Shown here piece by piece: positions 1 to 8,640 of a stretch of DNA of 64,000 bases. The DNA lies in the NCBI GenBank assembly GCA_937928555.1, contig CALFWR010000096.1, positions 1-64,000 of the forward strand, written 5' to 3'. How positions within the stretch are numbered: the stretch's first letter is position 1; each line of letters starts with the position of its first letter. The position numbers were made by a program, and so were the translations under genes. The DNA is from an uncultured Pirellulaceae bacterium (GTDB lineage: Bacteria; Planctomycetota; Planctomycetia; Pirellulales; Pirellulaceae). Below the pieces are notes generated by a model. The model saw only the letters and a program-made list of their open reading frames with translations. It made no database searches and had not been told where the DNA came from.

Positions 1-145
1 CAGTGGTCCGCGACTCTGATGCGATGAAACGATCGCTGTGGTTTTCATCTACCGGATGATTTACATTTCTTGTTGAATTTCAGCTTTTCCCTTGCTCCTG
101 TTGGCCAGACGTAGAATCAACGCCCGTCGTCGTGAATAATCCGGG
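1..145 (-). repeat. MITE type I, copy a (cut by window edge)
   Basis: This is the reverse-oriented copy of the ~187-bp dispersed element. It ends with the terminal inverted repeat ...TCGTGAATAATCCGGG at 145, and its interior (GCGATGAAACGATCGCTGTGG, GGCCAGACGTAGAATCAACG) is nearly identical to the copies at 39.6, 61.5 and 62.4 kb. The other end lies outside the window, so a target duplication cannot be checked. It contains no ORF that could encode a transposase. Confidence 0.9.
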
Positions 146-147
146 TT

Positions 148-192
148 CATTGTCGCTGGCAATGTTCTACGCGATGTTCACCCATAATCCGG
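148..192. repeat. Second dispersed repeat, shared with ~42.15 kb
   Basis: The segment starting TCATTGTCGCTGGCAATG and running through TTCACCCATAA is closely matched at 42150-42193, with only a handful of substitutions over about 45 bp. It lies directly beside MITE copy a, which may have inserted into or next to it. Function is unknown. It is not part of the MITE. Confidence 0.6.
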
Positions 193-208
193 GATAACAA
201 ACCCGGAT
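187..208 (-). terminator. Hairpin downstream of fabI
   Basis: ATCCGGG and CCCGGAT form a perfect 7-bp stem around an 8-nt loop, 27 bp past the fabI stop. No U-run follows, so factor-independent termination is doubtful. It may instead be a relic of MITE ends, which share CCGGATTAT. Confidence 0.3.
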
Positions 209-215
209 GGACCTG

Positions 216-253
216 TCACTTGGCGTCGATCAGATCACTTGGCGTCGATCAGA
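216..253. repeat. 19-bp tandem duplication at fabI stop codon
   Basis: TCACTTGGCGTCGATCAGA occurs twice head to tail. The copy at 235-253 contains the real fabI stop and last codons; the copy at 216-234 lies just beyond the stop, so the protein is unchanged. Confidence 0.9.
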
Positions 254-1065
254 TCGGTGAGTCTGCCGGGTGAACCCATGGCGTTGTAACCGCAGTCGAC
301 GTGCATCAGTTCGCCGGTGATTCCGCTGGCCATGTCCGAAAGCAAAAACGCGCCCGATTCGCCGACTTCCTGGTTGGTGACGTTTCGCCCCATCGGTGCG
401 ACGTGCTCGTACATCTTGAGCATCTTTCCCACACCCGCACCGATGCCTGAAATGGATTTGATGGGTCCGGCGCTAAGTGCATTGACCCGGACGCCGGCGG
501 GCCCCATATCAAATGCGAGGTATCGCATCGACGCGTCCAGGGCGGCTTTGCAAATTCCCATCACGTTGTAGCCGGGGACAATTTTTTCGCCGCCGAAGTA
601 GCTCATGCAAAGCACCGAAGCGTTGTCGCTGAGGATCGGCTGGGCGGCTTTGCAAACCGCGATCAGGCTGAAGGCGCTGATGTCCATGGCCATTTTGAAA
701 CCTTCGCGGCTGGTGTCGATTGTGTCACCGCCAAGATCGTTGGGGTGAGCGAAGGCAATCGAGTGCAGCAAGAAGTCGATTTTGCCGAACTTGTCAGCGG
801 CGACTTTCATGATGGATTCGATATTCTGATCGTTTTGAACGTCGAGCGGTTCGAGGAAAGCAGGTGGGTGGCCGGCGGAGAATTTCCCGATGGCTTTTTC
901 GACGCGTTTGCGATTCCTTTTCTTTTCGTCGTCTTCGCGGTCCGGCAGATGGGAAAAGCCACATTCTCCGCCCTGCTGAAGAATTGTGTTCGCTACCGCC
1001 CAAGCGATAGAGCGATCATTTGCGACCCCGAGGATCAGACCTTTTTTGCCTTCGAACATTCCCAT
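235..1065 (-). CDS. fabI: Enoyl-[acyl-carrier-protein] reductase (NADH)
   Basis: This gene encodes the last reductive step of type II fatty-acid elongation, trans-2-enoyl-ACP to acyl-ACP, in the cytosol. The 276-aa protein is a short-chain dehydrogenase of the FabI subgroup. It has the divergent nucleotide-binding loop GVANDRSIAWAVA (about residues 13-25), the second Tyr at 156 (MSYFGG), and the catalytic Tyr166-x6-Lys173 pair (YNVMGICK). NALSAGPIKS follows and forms the substrate loop. Length is normal for the family (about 260-280). It stands alone, with MITE elements on both flanks. The stop codon sits in a 19-bp tandem duplication. Confidence in function is high; cofactor preference cannot be read. 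Confidence 0.95.
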   Translation of the reverse strand: MGMFEGKKGLILGVANDRSIAWAVANTILQQGGECGFSHLPDREDDEKKRNRKRVEKAIGKFSAGHPPAFLEPLDVQNDQNIESIMKVAADKFGKIDFLLHSIAFAHPNDLGGDTIDTSREGFKMAMDISAFSLIAVCKAAQPILSDNASVLCMSYFGGEKIVPGYNVMGICKAALDASMRYLAFDMGPAGVRVNALSAGPIKSISGIGAGVGKMLKMYEHVAPMGRNVTNQEVGESGAFLLSDMASGITGELMHVDCGYNAMGSPGRLTDLIDAK

Positions 1066-1166
1066 TTCTTTGTTTTCCCTAATGGTTCAAGTGATCGCGA
1101 TACTATAGCGATTTGGCGAAAATCTTGAACGGCAAGGGCACAATTCAGAAACCGCCCGAATGCCAA

Positions 1167-1353
1167 CCCGGATTATTCACGACGACGGGCGTAGATCGGG
1201 TTGAACCACACAAAAGCTAACCTGACACCGGGTTCGCCTCGTAAATTTCGGTTCATCCCGCAAATGAAGTGCAGGAAAGCGATTTTACCCGGACTGACGC
1301 GGCGTCCATCGACTGAACTGAAAGTCACGCCCACGCCTCGTGAATAATCCGGG
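1167..1353 (+). repeat. MITE type II, copy b (same ends, different interior)
   Basis: The left end CCCGGATTATTCACGACGACGGGCG and the right end CGCCCACGCCTCGTGAATAATCCGGG match the type I family and total length is the same 187 bp, but the interior is unrelated to type I. It resembles the fragment at 62279-62409 (shared TCGCCTC, TTTCGGTTCA, CGGACTGA). A 5-bp direct repeat GCCAA flanks both ends exactly, as expected of a target-site duplication. It lies upstream of fabI. Confidence 0.85.
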
Positions 1354-1961
1354 GCCAAAGATTTCCGACCGAGGCGATACTTTCATCTTTTTCAGCTGTT
1401 GGAGTACAGGTGGAAGAATCTTGTGAATTTTCCGATTTGTAAAAATGCTGCGAAATTCGTTGCGGTGCCTACACAGAGTTTTTCGGTTCCAATATCGGCG
1501 GCCAAGTGCAGTGAATGCACCGGTCGGATGGCCGGATGTCGGTTAAAACCCGGTGGAGGATGGGTTTGTCGGGTGAGAGGAATGGGCAACAGCAGCATGG
1601 TTTTGACCGGAACAAGCTTGGGTGTGGCGTTAATTTTTGGGCTTTCGGATTTTTTTCGCCTCCTGAAGCTGCGGTTTCTGTCTTTGGTTGATGGGGTGCG
1701 GGACAGACAGTGCGAATCGTGTCTTGCGTGAGACGTTGATGTATCGATGTGGTCATCGTCGTTGTATCGATCTGGTCATTCAAGTAAGCGCAGCGTACGA
1801 AGTAACAAATACGAATCGGAGTCGGTGGCGATCAACCATCCCAATCGAACAACACAGGAGAGCACGTCGCCGCGGCGAGCCAGGTTAACCGGATCAGTCG
1901 ATTGAATTGGGGCTCTGTCCCTGTCATCATGATTCGGCCCACCTGCCGCATGAACGATGCT
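1354..1961. other. Intergenic, no gene seen
   Basis: The short ORFs on both strands here have no recognisable domain, no convincing ribosome-binding site and mutually overlapping frames. The 3' part must carry the promoter of the activator gene at 1976, but no -12/-24 or -10/-35 pair could be assigned with confidence. Confidence 0.5.
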
Positions 1962-1975
1962 CTGGAGGCTAAATC

Positions 1976-3949
1976 GTGCGGTCTATCTATCACCCTCAGC
2001 AGAAACATATGAGAGCACCCAATACAAAAAGGCTTGATCCGAAAGGATCGTCCGGAAGCTACTCGGCAAAGCTGTTGGCGGATTTGATCTACCTTTCGGC
2101 AAGGCATGAAACGAGTGCGGCGTTTCTGCGCGATCTTTGCGGCGTGATTCAAAAACGGGCCCGGGCGGACATGACTGCTGTGGTTCAGGGTGTCAAAGGC
2201 CAGTGGCGTGTTTTGGCAGCCTCGGAAAATTGGGATTCTAGCCGGCAGTTACCAGTGGATCAGTTTTCCGAAGTGCTGGATGTGGAATCATGTCGGCGAG
2301 AGGGCGCGTGGGTTGCCGCGCCGCTGGAGGTGCCCAGCGAGAGTGGACATCTGCTGGTTCAAAAAGGCAGCCAGTTAACCGATGACGAATTTGATGCACT
2401 GGCCGGTTCGATCGGCGTCGCGTGGCAGGCTTTTCGGGAGCGCGCCGGTGCGATGAAACGCGTTCGTCAACTCGAAGCCATTCTGGACATGTCTGCCCAG
2501 TGGAATCAATCCCGCGAAACCGATACGTTGTTGATCGCGATCGCGGAAGCTTCGACGCGGTTGTTGAACGCCGAACGGGCAACGATTTTTCTTTCCAACG
2601 CGACCGGGACCGAGTTGATCGGGATGCCGGCGCTGGGTGTTGACGATGGAGTTCTTCGCATCCCAGTTCGAACCGGGGTTGTCGGCAAAGTGGTCGAAAC
2701 GGGCGAGCCAGCGAGGGTCGACGCGGATATTTCCAGCGAACAGGAACAGATCGACCGCAGCGTTGATCAGCAGTTGGGATTTGAGACCAGAACGATTCTT
2801 TGTGTGCCGCTGAAGAATGCCAAAGGCAAAACCATTGGTGCGTTTGAGTTGATCAATCGGCTCGAAGGTAACTTTACCGATCAGGATGAAGCGGCGTTGA
2901 CCGAATTGGCGGCGCATGCGGCGATTGCGATCGATACCACGCAGCACGTCGAGCACCTGGAGACCGTTTGCCGCACCGTCGCAACCCAGGCGGCGGACCA
3001 TGTCCAGCTAATTGGCGAATCGGAAGGCATTCAGCGTCTGAAAAAGACCATCGAGCGTGTTGCCGATACGGAGCTTGCGATCCTGATCACTGGAGAAAAC
3101 GGAACAGGAAAAGAAGTCGTTGCCCAGCTGATTCACTACCTTAGTCCGCGTCGCGATGAAGTCCTTGTGGCGGTCAACTGTGCGGCGATCGCGGAGAACC
3201 TTCTCGAAAGTGAACTTTTTGGCCACGAGAAAGGTGCCTTTACCGATGCCCACCAGGCACGAGAAGGCAAATTCGAGTTAGCCAATGGCGGGACATTGTT
3301 TTTGGATGAAATTGGCGACATGAGTTTGGGCGGCCAGGCCAAACTGCTGCGAGTACTTGAAGAAAAGATTGTGGTTCGCGTGGGAGGCAGCGTTCCGATC
3401 CCGACATCGGCTCGGGTGTTGGCGGCGACCAATCAGAACCTTGCATCCCTGGTCAGCGACAAAAAATTCCGGGAGGATTTGTTCTTTCGGTTGAACGTGG
3501 TGATGATCGAGATTCCACCGCTTCGTGATCGTGGCGACGACGTAATTCTGCTTGCCGAACATTTTCTGAACGCGTTTTGTTCGCGCGCCCGCCGCAACAC
3601 GCCGGTGATCTCCGCGCAGGCAAAGAGCCGGTTGTTGGCGCACTCATGGCCGGGCAATGTTCGCGAGCTGCGCAACATGATGGAACGGTTGGCTTATTTG
3701 ACAGACGGAGATCAGGTTGAGCCCGAGGATCTGGCGTTCGTCAATGCACCCGGCAAGGGCGACGGAGTTTCGTCGGTCGCTACCGATCAGCCGCTCGCCG
3801 ATGCCACGCGCGAGTTCCAATTGGGCTTCATTCAGAAGAACATCGATCGCTGCGGCGGTAACATGACCGAAGCCGCCGAGCGAATGGGGCTGCACCGCAG
3901 CAACCTGTACCGCAAGATGAAGCAGTTGGGCATGGGAGAGACCGAATAG
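1976..3949 (+). CDS. Sigma54-dependent transcriptional activator with GAF sensor
   Basis: This 657-aa enhancer-binding protein has three parts. An N-terminal region includes a GAF domain (about 180-320; ATIFLSNATGTELIG ... GVVGKVVETG ... LCVPLKN). A central AAA+ sigma54-interaction domain (about 350-580) has Walker A GENGTGKE, ESELFGHEKGAFTDA with the GAFTDA loop that contacts sigma54, Walker B GGTLFLDEIGD and the R-finger region FREDLFFRLNV. A Fis-type helix-turn-helix (GNMTEAAERMGLHRSNLYRKMKQ) ends the protein. There is no receiver domain, so control is probably by a small ligand bound to GAF rather than by phosphorylation. The GTG start is chosen because GGAGG lies 9 bp upstream; an ATG at 2009 lacks one. 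No neighbour reveals its target promoter. Specific NorR/NifA-like assignment is not possible. Confidence 0.9.
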   Translation: MRSIYHPQQKHMRAPNTKRLDPKGSSGSYSAKLLADLIYLSARHETSAAFLRDLCGVIQKRARADMTAVVQGVKGQWRVLAASENWDSSRQLPVDQFSEVLDVESCRREGAWVAAPLEVPSESGHLLVQKGSQLTDDEFDALAGSIGVAWQAFRERAGAMKRVRQLEAILDMSAQWNQSRETDTLLIAIAEASTRLLNAERATIFLSNATGTELIGMPALGVDDGVLRIPVRTGVVGKVVETGEPARVDADISSEQEQIDRSVDQQLGFETRTILCVPLKNAKGKTIGAFELINRLEGNFTDQDEAALTELAAHAAIAIDTTQHVEHLETVCRTVATQAADHVQLIGESEGIQRLKKTIERVADTELAILITGENGTGKEVVAQLIHYLSPRRDEVLVAVNCAAIAENLLESELFGHEKGAFTDAHQAREGKFELANGGTLFLDEIGDMSLGGQAKLLRVLEEKIVVRVGGSVPIPTSARVLAATNQNLASLVSDKKFREDLFFRLNVVMIEIPPLRDRGDDVILLAEHFLNAFCSRARRNTPVISAQAKSRLLAHSWPGNVRELRNMMERLAYLTDGDQVEPEDLAFVNAPGKGDGVSSVATDQPLADATREFQLGFIQKNIDRCGGNMTEAAERMGLHRSNLYRKMKQLGMGETE

Positions 3950-4056
3950 GGATGGTGCGCCGTCGTGGCGGTGGCTTCCGGCGCTGAAAGCCATGACCAT
4001 GTTGCAGTGGGTCACGCGTCGAAGAACAACGATTCACTTCGCTACTGGTCCACGAT

Positions 4057-4243
4057 CCCGGATTATTCACGACGACGGGCGTTGATTCTACGTCTGGCCA
4101 ACCGGAGCACGGGAAAAGCTGAATTTCAACAAGAAATGTGAATCATCCGGTCGATGAAGACAACAGCGATCGTTTCATCGCATCAGCGTCGTGGATCACT
4201 GTCGGAACGGATTCTGACGCCCACGCCTCGTGAATAATCCGGG
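4057..4243 (+). repeat. MITE type I, copy c
   Basis: This is a full-length 187-bp element with both terminal inverted repeats (CCCGGATTATTCACGA ... TCGTGAATAATCCGGG), between two convergent genes. Flanks ACGAT and TTGAT match at only 3 of 5 positions, so the target duplication is eroded or absent. A weakly similar fragment (CGTCGTGA-like) follows at about 4267-4307. Confidence 0.9.
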
Positions 4244-4308
4244 TTGATGTTTGCCGAGCGTGATTTAACGCCTGTCGTTGTGTGCCAGTTGTCGTGAGTA
4301 ATTTCGGA

Positions 4309-5046
4309 TCAAAATAGTCGTTTTCCATCCCGAGTGACCTCTCGTTTCGCCTCTTCAACCATGTACATTGCCTTGCATTGCGGACAGTACAGGTACCAGG
4401 CGTAGTAGTATGACTGATTCGCTTTGGTGGACTTCTTTTTTGGGCTGCGTTTGATCACGGGAGTCTGGCACTTTCGACAAGGCTGTCCTTCCCGAGTTAT
4501 CTTTGCTTTCTTTGTGAGCGGCGTTGGGGGCTTACTGCCAGACTGAGCTGTGATTTCTGATTCGGTTTCAAAAGCAGGCTGATAGCCCAGATCAAGAGGA
4601 AGTTTACCCCGATTTAGCGCTTCCTGGGCAAGTTGATCACAGCGTTCATTGTCTTGAATTCCAGCGTGCCCTTTGACCCAGTTGAATTCAACTTCATGTT
4701 TGTCGTAGGCGGCCAGCAGTCGTCGCCAAAGGTCCGGGTTCTTGCATCTTTTGGAATTCGGAGCTGCCTTCATCCGCCAGTCGTTTTTCCGCCAGCGAAA
4801 GGCGGACCCTCCGTTGATGGCGTCAACTATGTATTTTGAGTCGCTGAATACACTGACCTTGCAGGCTTCTTTCAGGGCTTCCAACCCCGCGATCACTGCC
4901 ATCAGTTCCATTCGATTGTTCGTGGTGAGCTTGAATCCACCCGACAGTTCTTTGCAGTGGCCACCAAACCTGAGAACGACGCCGTAGCCTCCGCGTCCCG
5001 GATTCGGAACCGCACCGCCGTCTGTGTAAATCGAGACTTTTTTCAT
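4309..5046 (-). CDS. rnhA: Ribonuclease HI with C-terminal zinc-ribbon extension
   Basis: The enzyme cleaves the RNA strand of RNA-DNA hybrids (R-loops, primers). Residues 1-145 are a complete RNase HI domain with catalytic acidic residues Asp9 (YTDGG), Glu47 (NNRMEL), Asp69 (FSDSKYI) and Asp137 (ERCDQLA), plus the WVKGHAG loop His127. The 245-aa protein is about 90 residues longer than E. coli RNase HI. The extra tail has two Cys pairs, CRKC and CPQC, about 35 residues apart with a Lys-rich stretch between them, resembling a zinc ribbon that could aid nucleic-acid binding. Bacterial type 1 enzymes more often carry an N-terminal hybrid-binding domain, so the tail is unusual. It stands alone, with a MITE downstream. 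Confidence 0.92.
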   Translation of the reverse strand: MKKVSIYTDGGAVPNPGRGGYGVVLRFGGHCKELSGGFKLTTNNRMELMAVIAGLEALKEACKVSVFSDSKYIVDAINGGSAFRWRKNDWRMKAAPNSKRCKNPDLWRRLLAAYDKHEVEFNWVKGHAGIQDNERCDQLAQEALNRGKLPLDLGYQPAFETESEITAQSGSKPPTPLTKKAKITREGQPCRKCQTPVIKRSPKKKSTKANQSYYYAWYLYCPQCKAMYMVEEAKREVTRDGKRLF

Positions 5047-5179
5047 GGTGTTGTCACCAGTTCCGATTCGCGGGTTGATGATCTAATTGACAAGGTGCAG
5101 TGGGAAGCCAAAACCGCCGGGCGTCCGGGCATCGAATCTTCCCTGCGACCGCGCAGAAGGCCAAGAAGCATAAAGTAGC

Positions 5180-5215
5180 CTGACCCCGTTTATTTTGCTG
5201 ACCCCGTTTATTTTG
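5180..5215. repeat. 18-bp tandem duplication between rnhA and the RES operon
   Basis: CTGACCCCGTTTATTTTG occurs twice in direct contact. The rest of the 5047-5323 spacer shows no gene or terminator. The motif (CCTGACCCCGTTTATTT) is of the kind left by REP/RAYT-type repeats, but that origin is inferred from memory of similar sequences, not demonstrated here. Confidence 0.75.
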
Positions 5216-5323
5216 CCCGGAGAACTAATTCAAGCAATTATTGATCCAATCAATCGACGTGCGGTCGCCGTGGTTTAGATGCGAGCCGTAATTTTTATGA
5301 TTGGCCGGAGTCGAATTTAAAGG

Positions 5324-6343
5324 TTAGTCGTTCAATTGGTCAATTGACACATCAACAGATTGCACTTTGTACAGCTCGACGTTGCCAACAGTTGCAAGGG
5401 CCGGATCGAATAGAGCAAGGTTTACACCATCGCTAATTGAGCTTGAATAAAGCACACCATTATGATGGCATTTCTTGATGAACTCACAAAGATATTGGCT
5501 TGGGATGTAGTCAATTGCCGCTGCATTTGGAAGTACAGGAGTTGTCAGTTCATTGCCGAGTCGTTCAAGGAATTCGATATCACCTCGCAAAAGCGCAATG
5601 TCATCTTCATCTGCCAACAAGAACGGAGATACTAGCTGTCTTGGGGTTCTTAGATCAACAACTTTGAGTCCACTCTCCAATCGAAAAGCGGCCACGCAGA
5701 CCGTTTCGCCCGGATGAGGTCGGACTTCAGCAACAGCAGTCCCGGTCTTCGAACCCAAGTAAAGGTATGGAATACCGGCTGGATTCGCTCGTCCATGACT
5801 TGCCAAATGCTTGGGAGGAGCGCCCATCTGTTCTCCGGGATAGGGAGCCGACGATTTTTGGATACGAGCTCGAAACCAATCGCGATCTTGATCTTCGATC
5901 GGAACCATTAAATGAGTCAGTAATTCTTCCAACCGTCCGAGCTCAAAGTCAGTTTCAGGGAAAAACCGATTTTGATGTCTAAGTTCGGTTCTCAGCTCTT
6001 CCCAGCTATTTAGGCGTTGTGACTTACATCGTTCAGAAGGCGACACGGGTTCCTGTACGCGATTATCGTCACCTAGAATATCGGTAAGCAGCGTGTTGGC
6101 TTGGTCTCGCGAGATTGAAAAAAGCTGCCAGTCTTCTATTAGCCAGTCGACAAGTGGTTTGCCGTTTTCGTCAGGAATGTAAATGCCACACAAGAGTTCA
6201 AAATAATCATTGAGGTTTGCAGCCTCAGCACATCGCTGGTTTTCTGCCCCACAGGTGGGACAATCCTGAATAACCTTTGACGCGACAGGGATGATTTGCA
6301 ATTCAAGACCGCGATCACTAAAACACTTTCCACAGCAAAGCAT
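5324..6343 (-). CDS. RES-domain protein with HEPN/RES N-terminal domain (candidate toxin/effector)
   Basis: Residues 1-80 match the HEPN/RES N-terminal domain 1 pattern: CCGKCF, a second Cys pair CPTC, then LVDWLIEDWQLF. The RES domain follows (about 170-320) with the name-giving residues Arg185 (HGRANPAGIPYLYLG), Glu206 (AVAEVRPH) and Ser282 (YIPSQYL). RES domains of Xre-RES toxin-antitoxin systems degrade NAD+. This protein keeps the full triad, so it could act the same way, but that is inference. It is the last gene of a three-gene operon. Its ATG is 2 bp after the stop of the beta-family gene, so translation is probably coupled. No Xre antitoxin is adjacent, so its restraint must come from elsewhere, possibly from the two upstream proteins. 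Confidence 0.85.
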   Translation of the reverse strand: MLCCGKCFSDRGLELQIIPVASKVIQDCPTCGAENQRCAEAANLNDYFELLCGIYIPDENGKPLVDWLIEDWQLFSISRDQANTLLTDILGDDNRVQEPVSPSERCKSQRLNSWEELRTELRHQNRFFPETDFELGRLEELLTHLMVPIEDQDRDWFRARIQKSSAPYPGEQMGAPPKHLASHGRANPAGIPYLYLGSKTGTAVAEVRPHPGETVCVAAFRLESGLKVVDLRTPRQLVSPFLLADEDDIALLRGDIEFLERLGNELTTPVLPNAAAIDYIPSQYLCEFIKKCHHNGVLYSSSISDGVNLALFDPALATVGNVELYKVQSVDVSIDQLND

Positions 6344-6345
6344 GT

Positions 6346-7296
6346 TTATGCATTCGCTTTCTCAAAATACATCGCCACCGTTTCAATGTGGTGTTTCATC
6401 GCGAGTTTCTTCACATACCCCAAGCCAGGATAGTGCCCAGTCTCATGTAATTGGCGAAACTCTTGAATGGCGGTCGTTTCGTAAAACTGAGAACTGCTTT
6501 CGTCTAAATGGCTGATCAGCTTAGCAAGCGCTTCAGCGAATTTTCCCGCCGGATCTTTTGGCGTGTCCTGGCGATCGGACTTGAAGTGCAGGATGAACAT
6601 TGTGTCATCGTGGCGTGAATCAATGAATGTCAAATGAATGGCGATTGTGTAAGCTGGCCCGCCACTTTCTCGATATTCATCGCCGACAATTAAATAGTCG
6701 CCGAATCCATTCATTCCCTCCTCTTCATAAGTGACATGTAGATCTGAGAAGAACTCGGCAGTATCGGGATGATCTCGGTTTCGACGTTGCTCGAAGCCAT
6801 CACGCAATAGAATGCGCGAACCTTTTTTCTTGAAGTTCCGTTGGTAAAGTTTTCCGCTGTATCCTTCAGGAAACACATGAACCAGCACTGATTCCTCGAC
6901 AGCGTAGTCGCTCAATGCTTTTGGGCTGCTAAAACCAAAATGAATAAGATCTTTAGGGAAGTCGCCGAATTCTTGGAACGAAGCCTTGATTTGATCTAGC
7001 GTTTGACCATCAGTCACGATCAATCCAAACCTAATCCCGTCCTCTGGTTCGAACTCACTCTTAACAAACGAAACGATTCCGTCACCGCTTTCTGTCAAAT
7101 CACCAATCTGAGGGTTGGCAATTACGATTGCAGATCCGTTTGCGTCGCGAATTGAATCCAGAGCTTTCTTCAAGCCTGCCTTTTGTTCTCGCACTGGCTC
7201 AATGATTGGTGCAAAATTTGCTTTCGCAAGAACGTCCGCTGACTCACGAATCGCAATCAATTCATATTGCTTGCCGCGGAAATAAGGATGATACAT
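6346..7296 (-). CDS. Beta family protein (sce7725-like)
   Basis: This 316-aa soluble protein opens with MYHPYFRGKQYELIAIRE, the hallmark N-terminus of the beta protein family (Pfam Beta_protein), and continues with APIIEPVREQK. Members have a predicted barrel-like fold and no established biochemical role; I infer none. It lies 4 bp after the sce7726-family gene and 2 bp before the RES gene, so the three are almost certainly one transcript. I place the start at this ATG, 17 codons inside the track ORF, because it gives the family N-terminus and avoids a long overlap. The ribosome-binding site is weak, consistent with coupling. Confidence 0.85.
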   Translation of the reverse strand: MYHPYFRGKQYELIAIRESADVLAKANFAPIIEPVREQKAGLKKALDSIRDANGSAIVIANPQIGDLTESGDGIVSFVKSEFEPEDGIRFGLIVTDGQTLDQIKASFQEFGDFPKDLIHFGFSSPKALSDYAVEESVLVHVFPEGYSGKLYQRNFKKKGSRILLRDGFEQRRNRDHPDTAEFFSDLHVTYEEEGMNGFGDYLIVGDEYRESGGPAYTIAIHLTFIDSRHDDTMFILHFKSDRQDTPKDPAGKFAEALAKLISHLDESSSQFYETTAIQEFRQLHETGHYPGLGYVKKLAMKHHIETVAMYFEKANA

Positions 7297-7300
7297 AGAC

Positions 7301-8233
7301 TTAAGCCCAAGAAAGTACAACCGACAATGGAACGCCAAACGCTGCAATATAACGTTTATGATCGCGTTTGCGTAACTTGGTTGACAATGTCGCTGAGTGC
7401 ATCGAAGAAGGCACGTTGCTGAGTAGTGATTGTAGCGAGATTTGGCTTCGCGTCCGTTTTAGAGTTTCAACCATTCGTCGATGTGCGGCTTCAGGTGTTA
7501 GTTTTTCAAATAGAACCTTCAGGGCGGAATACTTCTGCGTATTTGGCACACTTGGGATCTCAATTCCTTCAGCTTTTAGAGCGATCTCAACCTCTCGAAG
7601 ATTCATTGCCTCAAAAATCGCGGAAGGGCAAGTTCGCTCAGGTGTATTAAGGGCTTCCCTTTCAGGCGAAATCGAAAACTTGTCGTTAAGGGTGAGAACC
7701 CCAACCTCGAATGGCACGATTTTCAACACTGCGTTCACGTGATTTGCGCCGGCGATGATGCTGACACTTGCAAACACTTTCAAATAATCACCAACCTGAT
7801 TTTCAAGGCGGGTGAGACTATCACGTTCCGATTTGATTTCATACGCTGATGCTGTGCCGTTGAATACAACAACATCACTTCTACTTCGACCAGCCCCAAA
7901 CTCGGTCAGCATGGACGCAGTTTTTAGATTGTGGACGCCAAGTAGAACCCGCTGTGTAATTGCGGCTTTGTAGACGTACTCGTGGCGATGTTGCCGAGCC
8001 TTCAAAAACTCAAAAGCTGATTGGTATATCTGACTTAGACTTTGGTCTGGATCCAGATACGGCAACAAACCCGATTCGCGAAACAGACGAGCTGCGGTTT
8101 GAGACTTTCCCTTCTCGGCAAGTTCTTTGACTACCGAAGCGGAGAACAACCTTGCTACTGCAGCAGGACAGGTTGTGGCATCGTTCATCACGCACCGCGA
8201 TCTTAAAAATGTGACAAAGGGACTCTTTGACAT
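7301..8233 (-). CDS. sce7726 family protein, PD-(D/E)xK nuclease-like
   Basis: The central part, residues about 108-150, carries TEFGAGRSRSDVVVFNGTASAYEIKSERDSL. This is the sce7726-family signature and also looks like a PD-(D/E)xK nuclease core (Glu111, Asp120, Glu132-x-Lys134). The downstream DYLKVF and VSIIAG strands fit the same fold. The 310-aa length assumes an ATG preceded by AGGAAAGG, a much better ribosome-binding site than the more upstream ATG at 8311 in the track. It is the first gene of the three-gene operon with beta and RES proteins. The region is AT-richer than its surroundings and sits next to a tRNA gene, which suggests horizontal acquisition. Nuclease activity is predicted, not shown. 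Confidence 0.85.
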   Translation of the reverse strand: MSKSPFVTFLRSRCVMNDATTCPAAVARLFSASVVKELAEKGKSQTAARLFRESGLLPYLDPDQSLSQIYQSAFEFLKARQHRHEYVYKAAITQRVLLGVHNLKTASMLTEFGAGRSRSDVVVFNGTASAYEIKSERDSLTRLENQVGDYLKVFASVSIIAGANHVNAVLKIVPFEVGVLTLNDKFSISPEREALNTPERTCPSAIFEAMNLREVEIALKAEGIEIPSVPNTQKYSALKVLFEKLTPEAAHRRMVETLKRTRSQISLQSLLSNVPSSMHSATLSTKLRKRDHKRYIAAFGVPLSVVLSWA

Positions 8234-8640
8234 TTTAACCTTTCCTTTTCTCGAGAACAGCAGCAAAAAACGAGGTGCTTTTGGGCCATGAAAGGTGTCC
8301 GAAGTCAACATCCGTCAAGTAGCCACGACCTTGGTCTGTTTTATCGACAATACCTGTAATAGGGCTGCAGAAGGCAAAGTCCTAGCATCATGACCGACAG
8401 AATAGGCGGGGACTCCACAGACCAATTGCATTGACCAAGCGACAGGGTTTTACACGAGGAGTCAGAGGGTGAACTTCGCCAAGCGATGTCGCTTGCGTCA
8501 AACAGCAACTTAAGGCTGACGGCGACGTGTAAACGATTCCGAGTTAGTCGTTCATGCCGAGACTGAACCGCGAACAGATTGAGTCTGAATGCATGAAAGC
8601 TTAATTAGTGGGGGGACTTGAGAATGCCCTCTGTCCACGA
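8234..8640. other. Intergenic region upstream of the sce7726 operon
   Basis: I see no protein gene. The region should contain the promoter of the minus-strand operon. It has only short imperfect repeats (for example AAGCGATGTCGCTT, a small palindrome near 8480), and no att-like copy of the tRNA 3' end. Confidence 0.4.

Noticed and set aside
1392-1783. Overlapping ORFs of 68-110 aa
   Set aside because: Frames on both strands overlap each other, lack ribosome-binding sites and show no protein-like pattern.
4267-4307. Degenerate MITE end after copy c
   Set aside because: AACGCCTGTCGTTGTG and GTCGTGAGTAATTTCGG resemble the element end but have several mismatches and a split, too weak to list as a copy.
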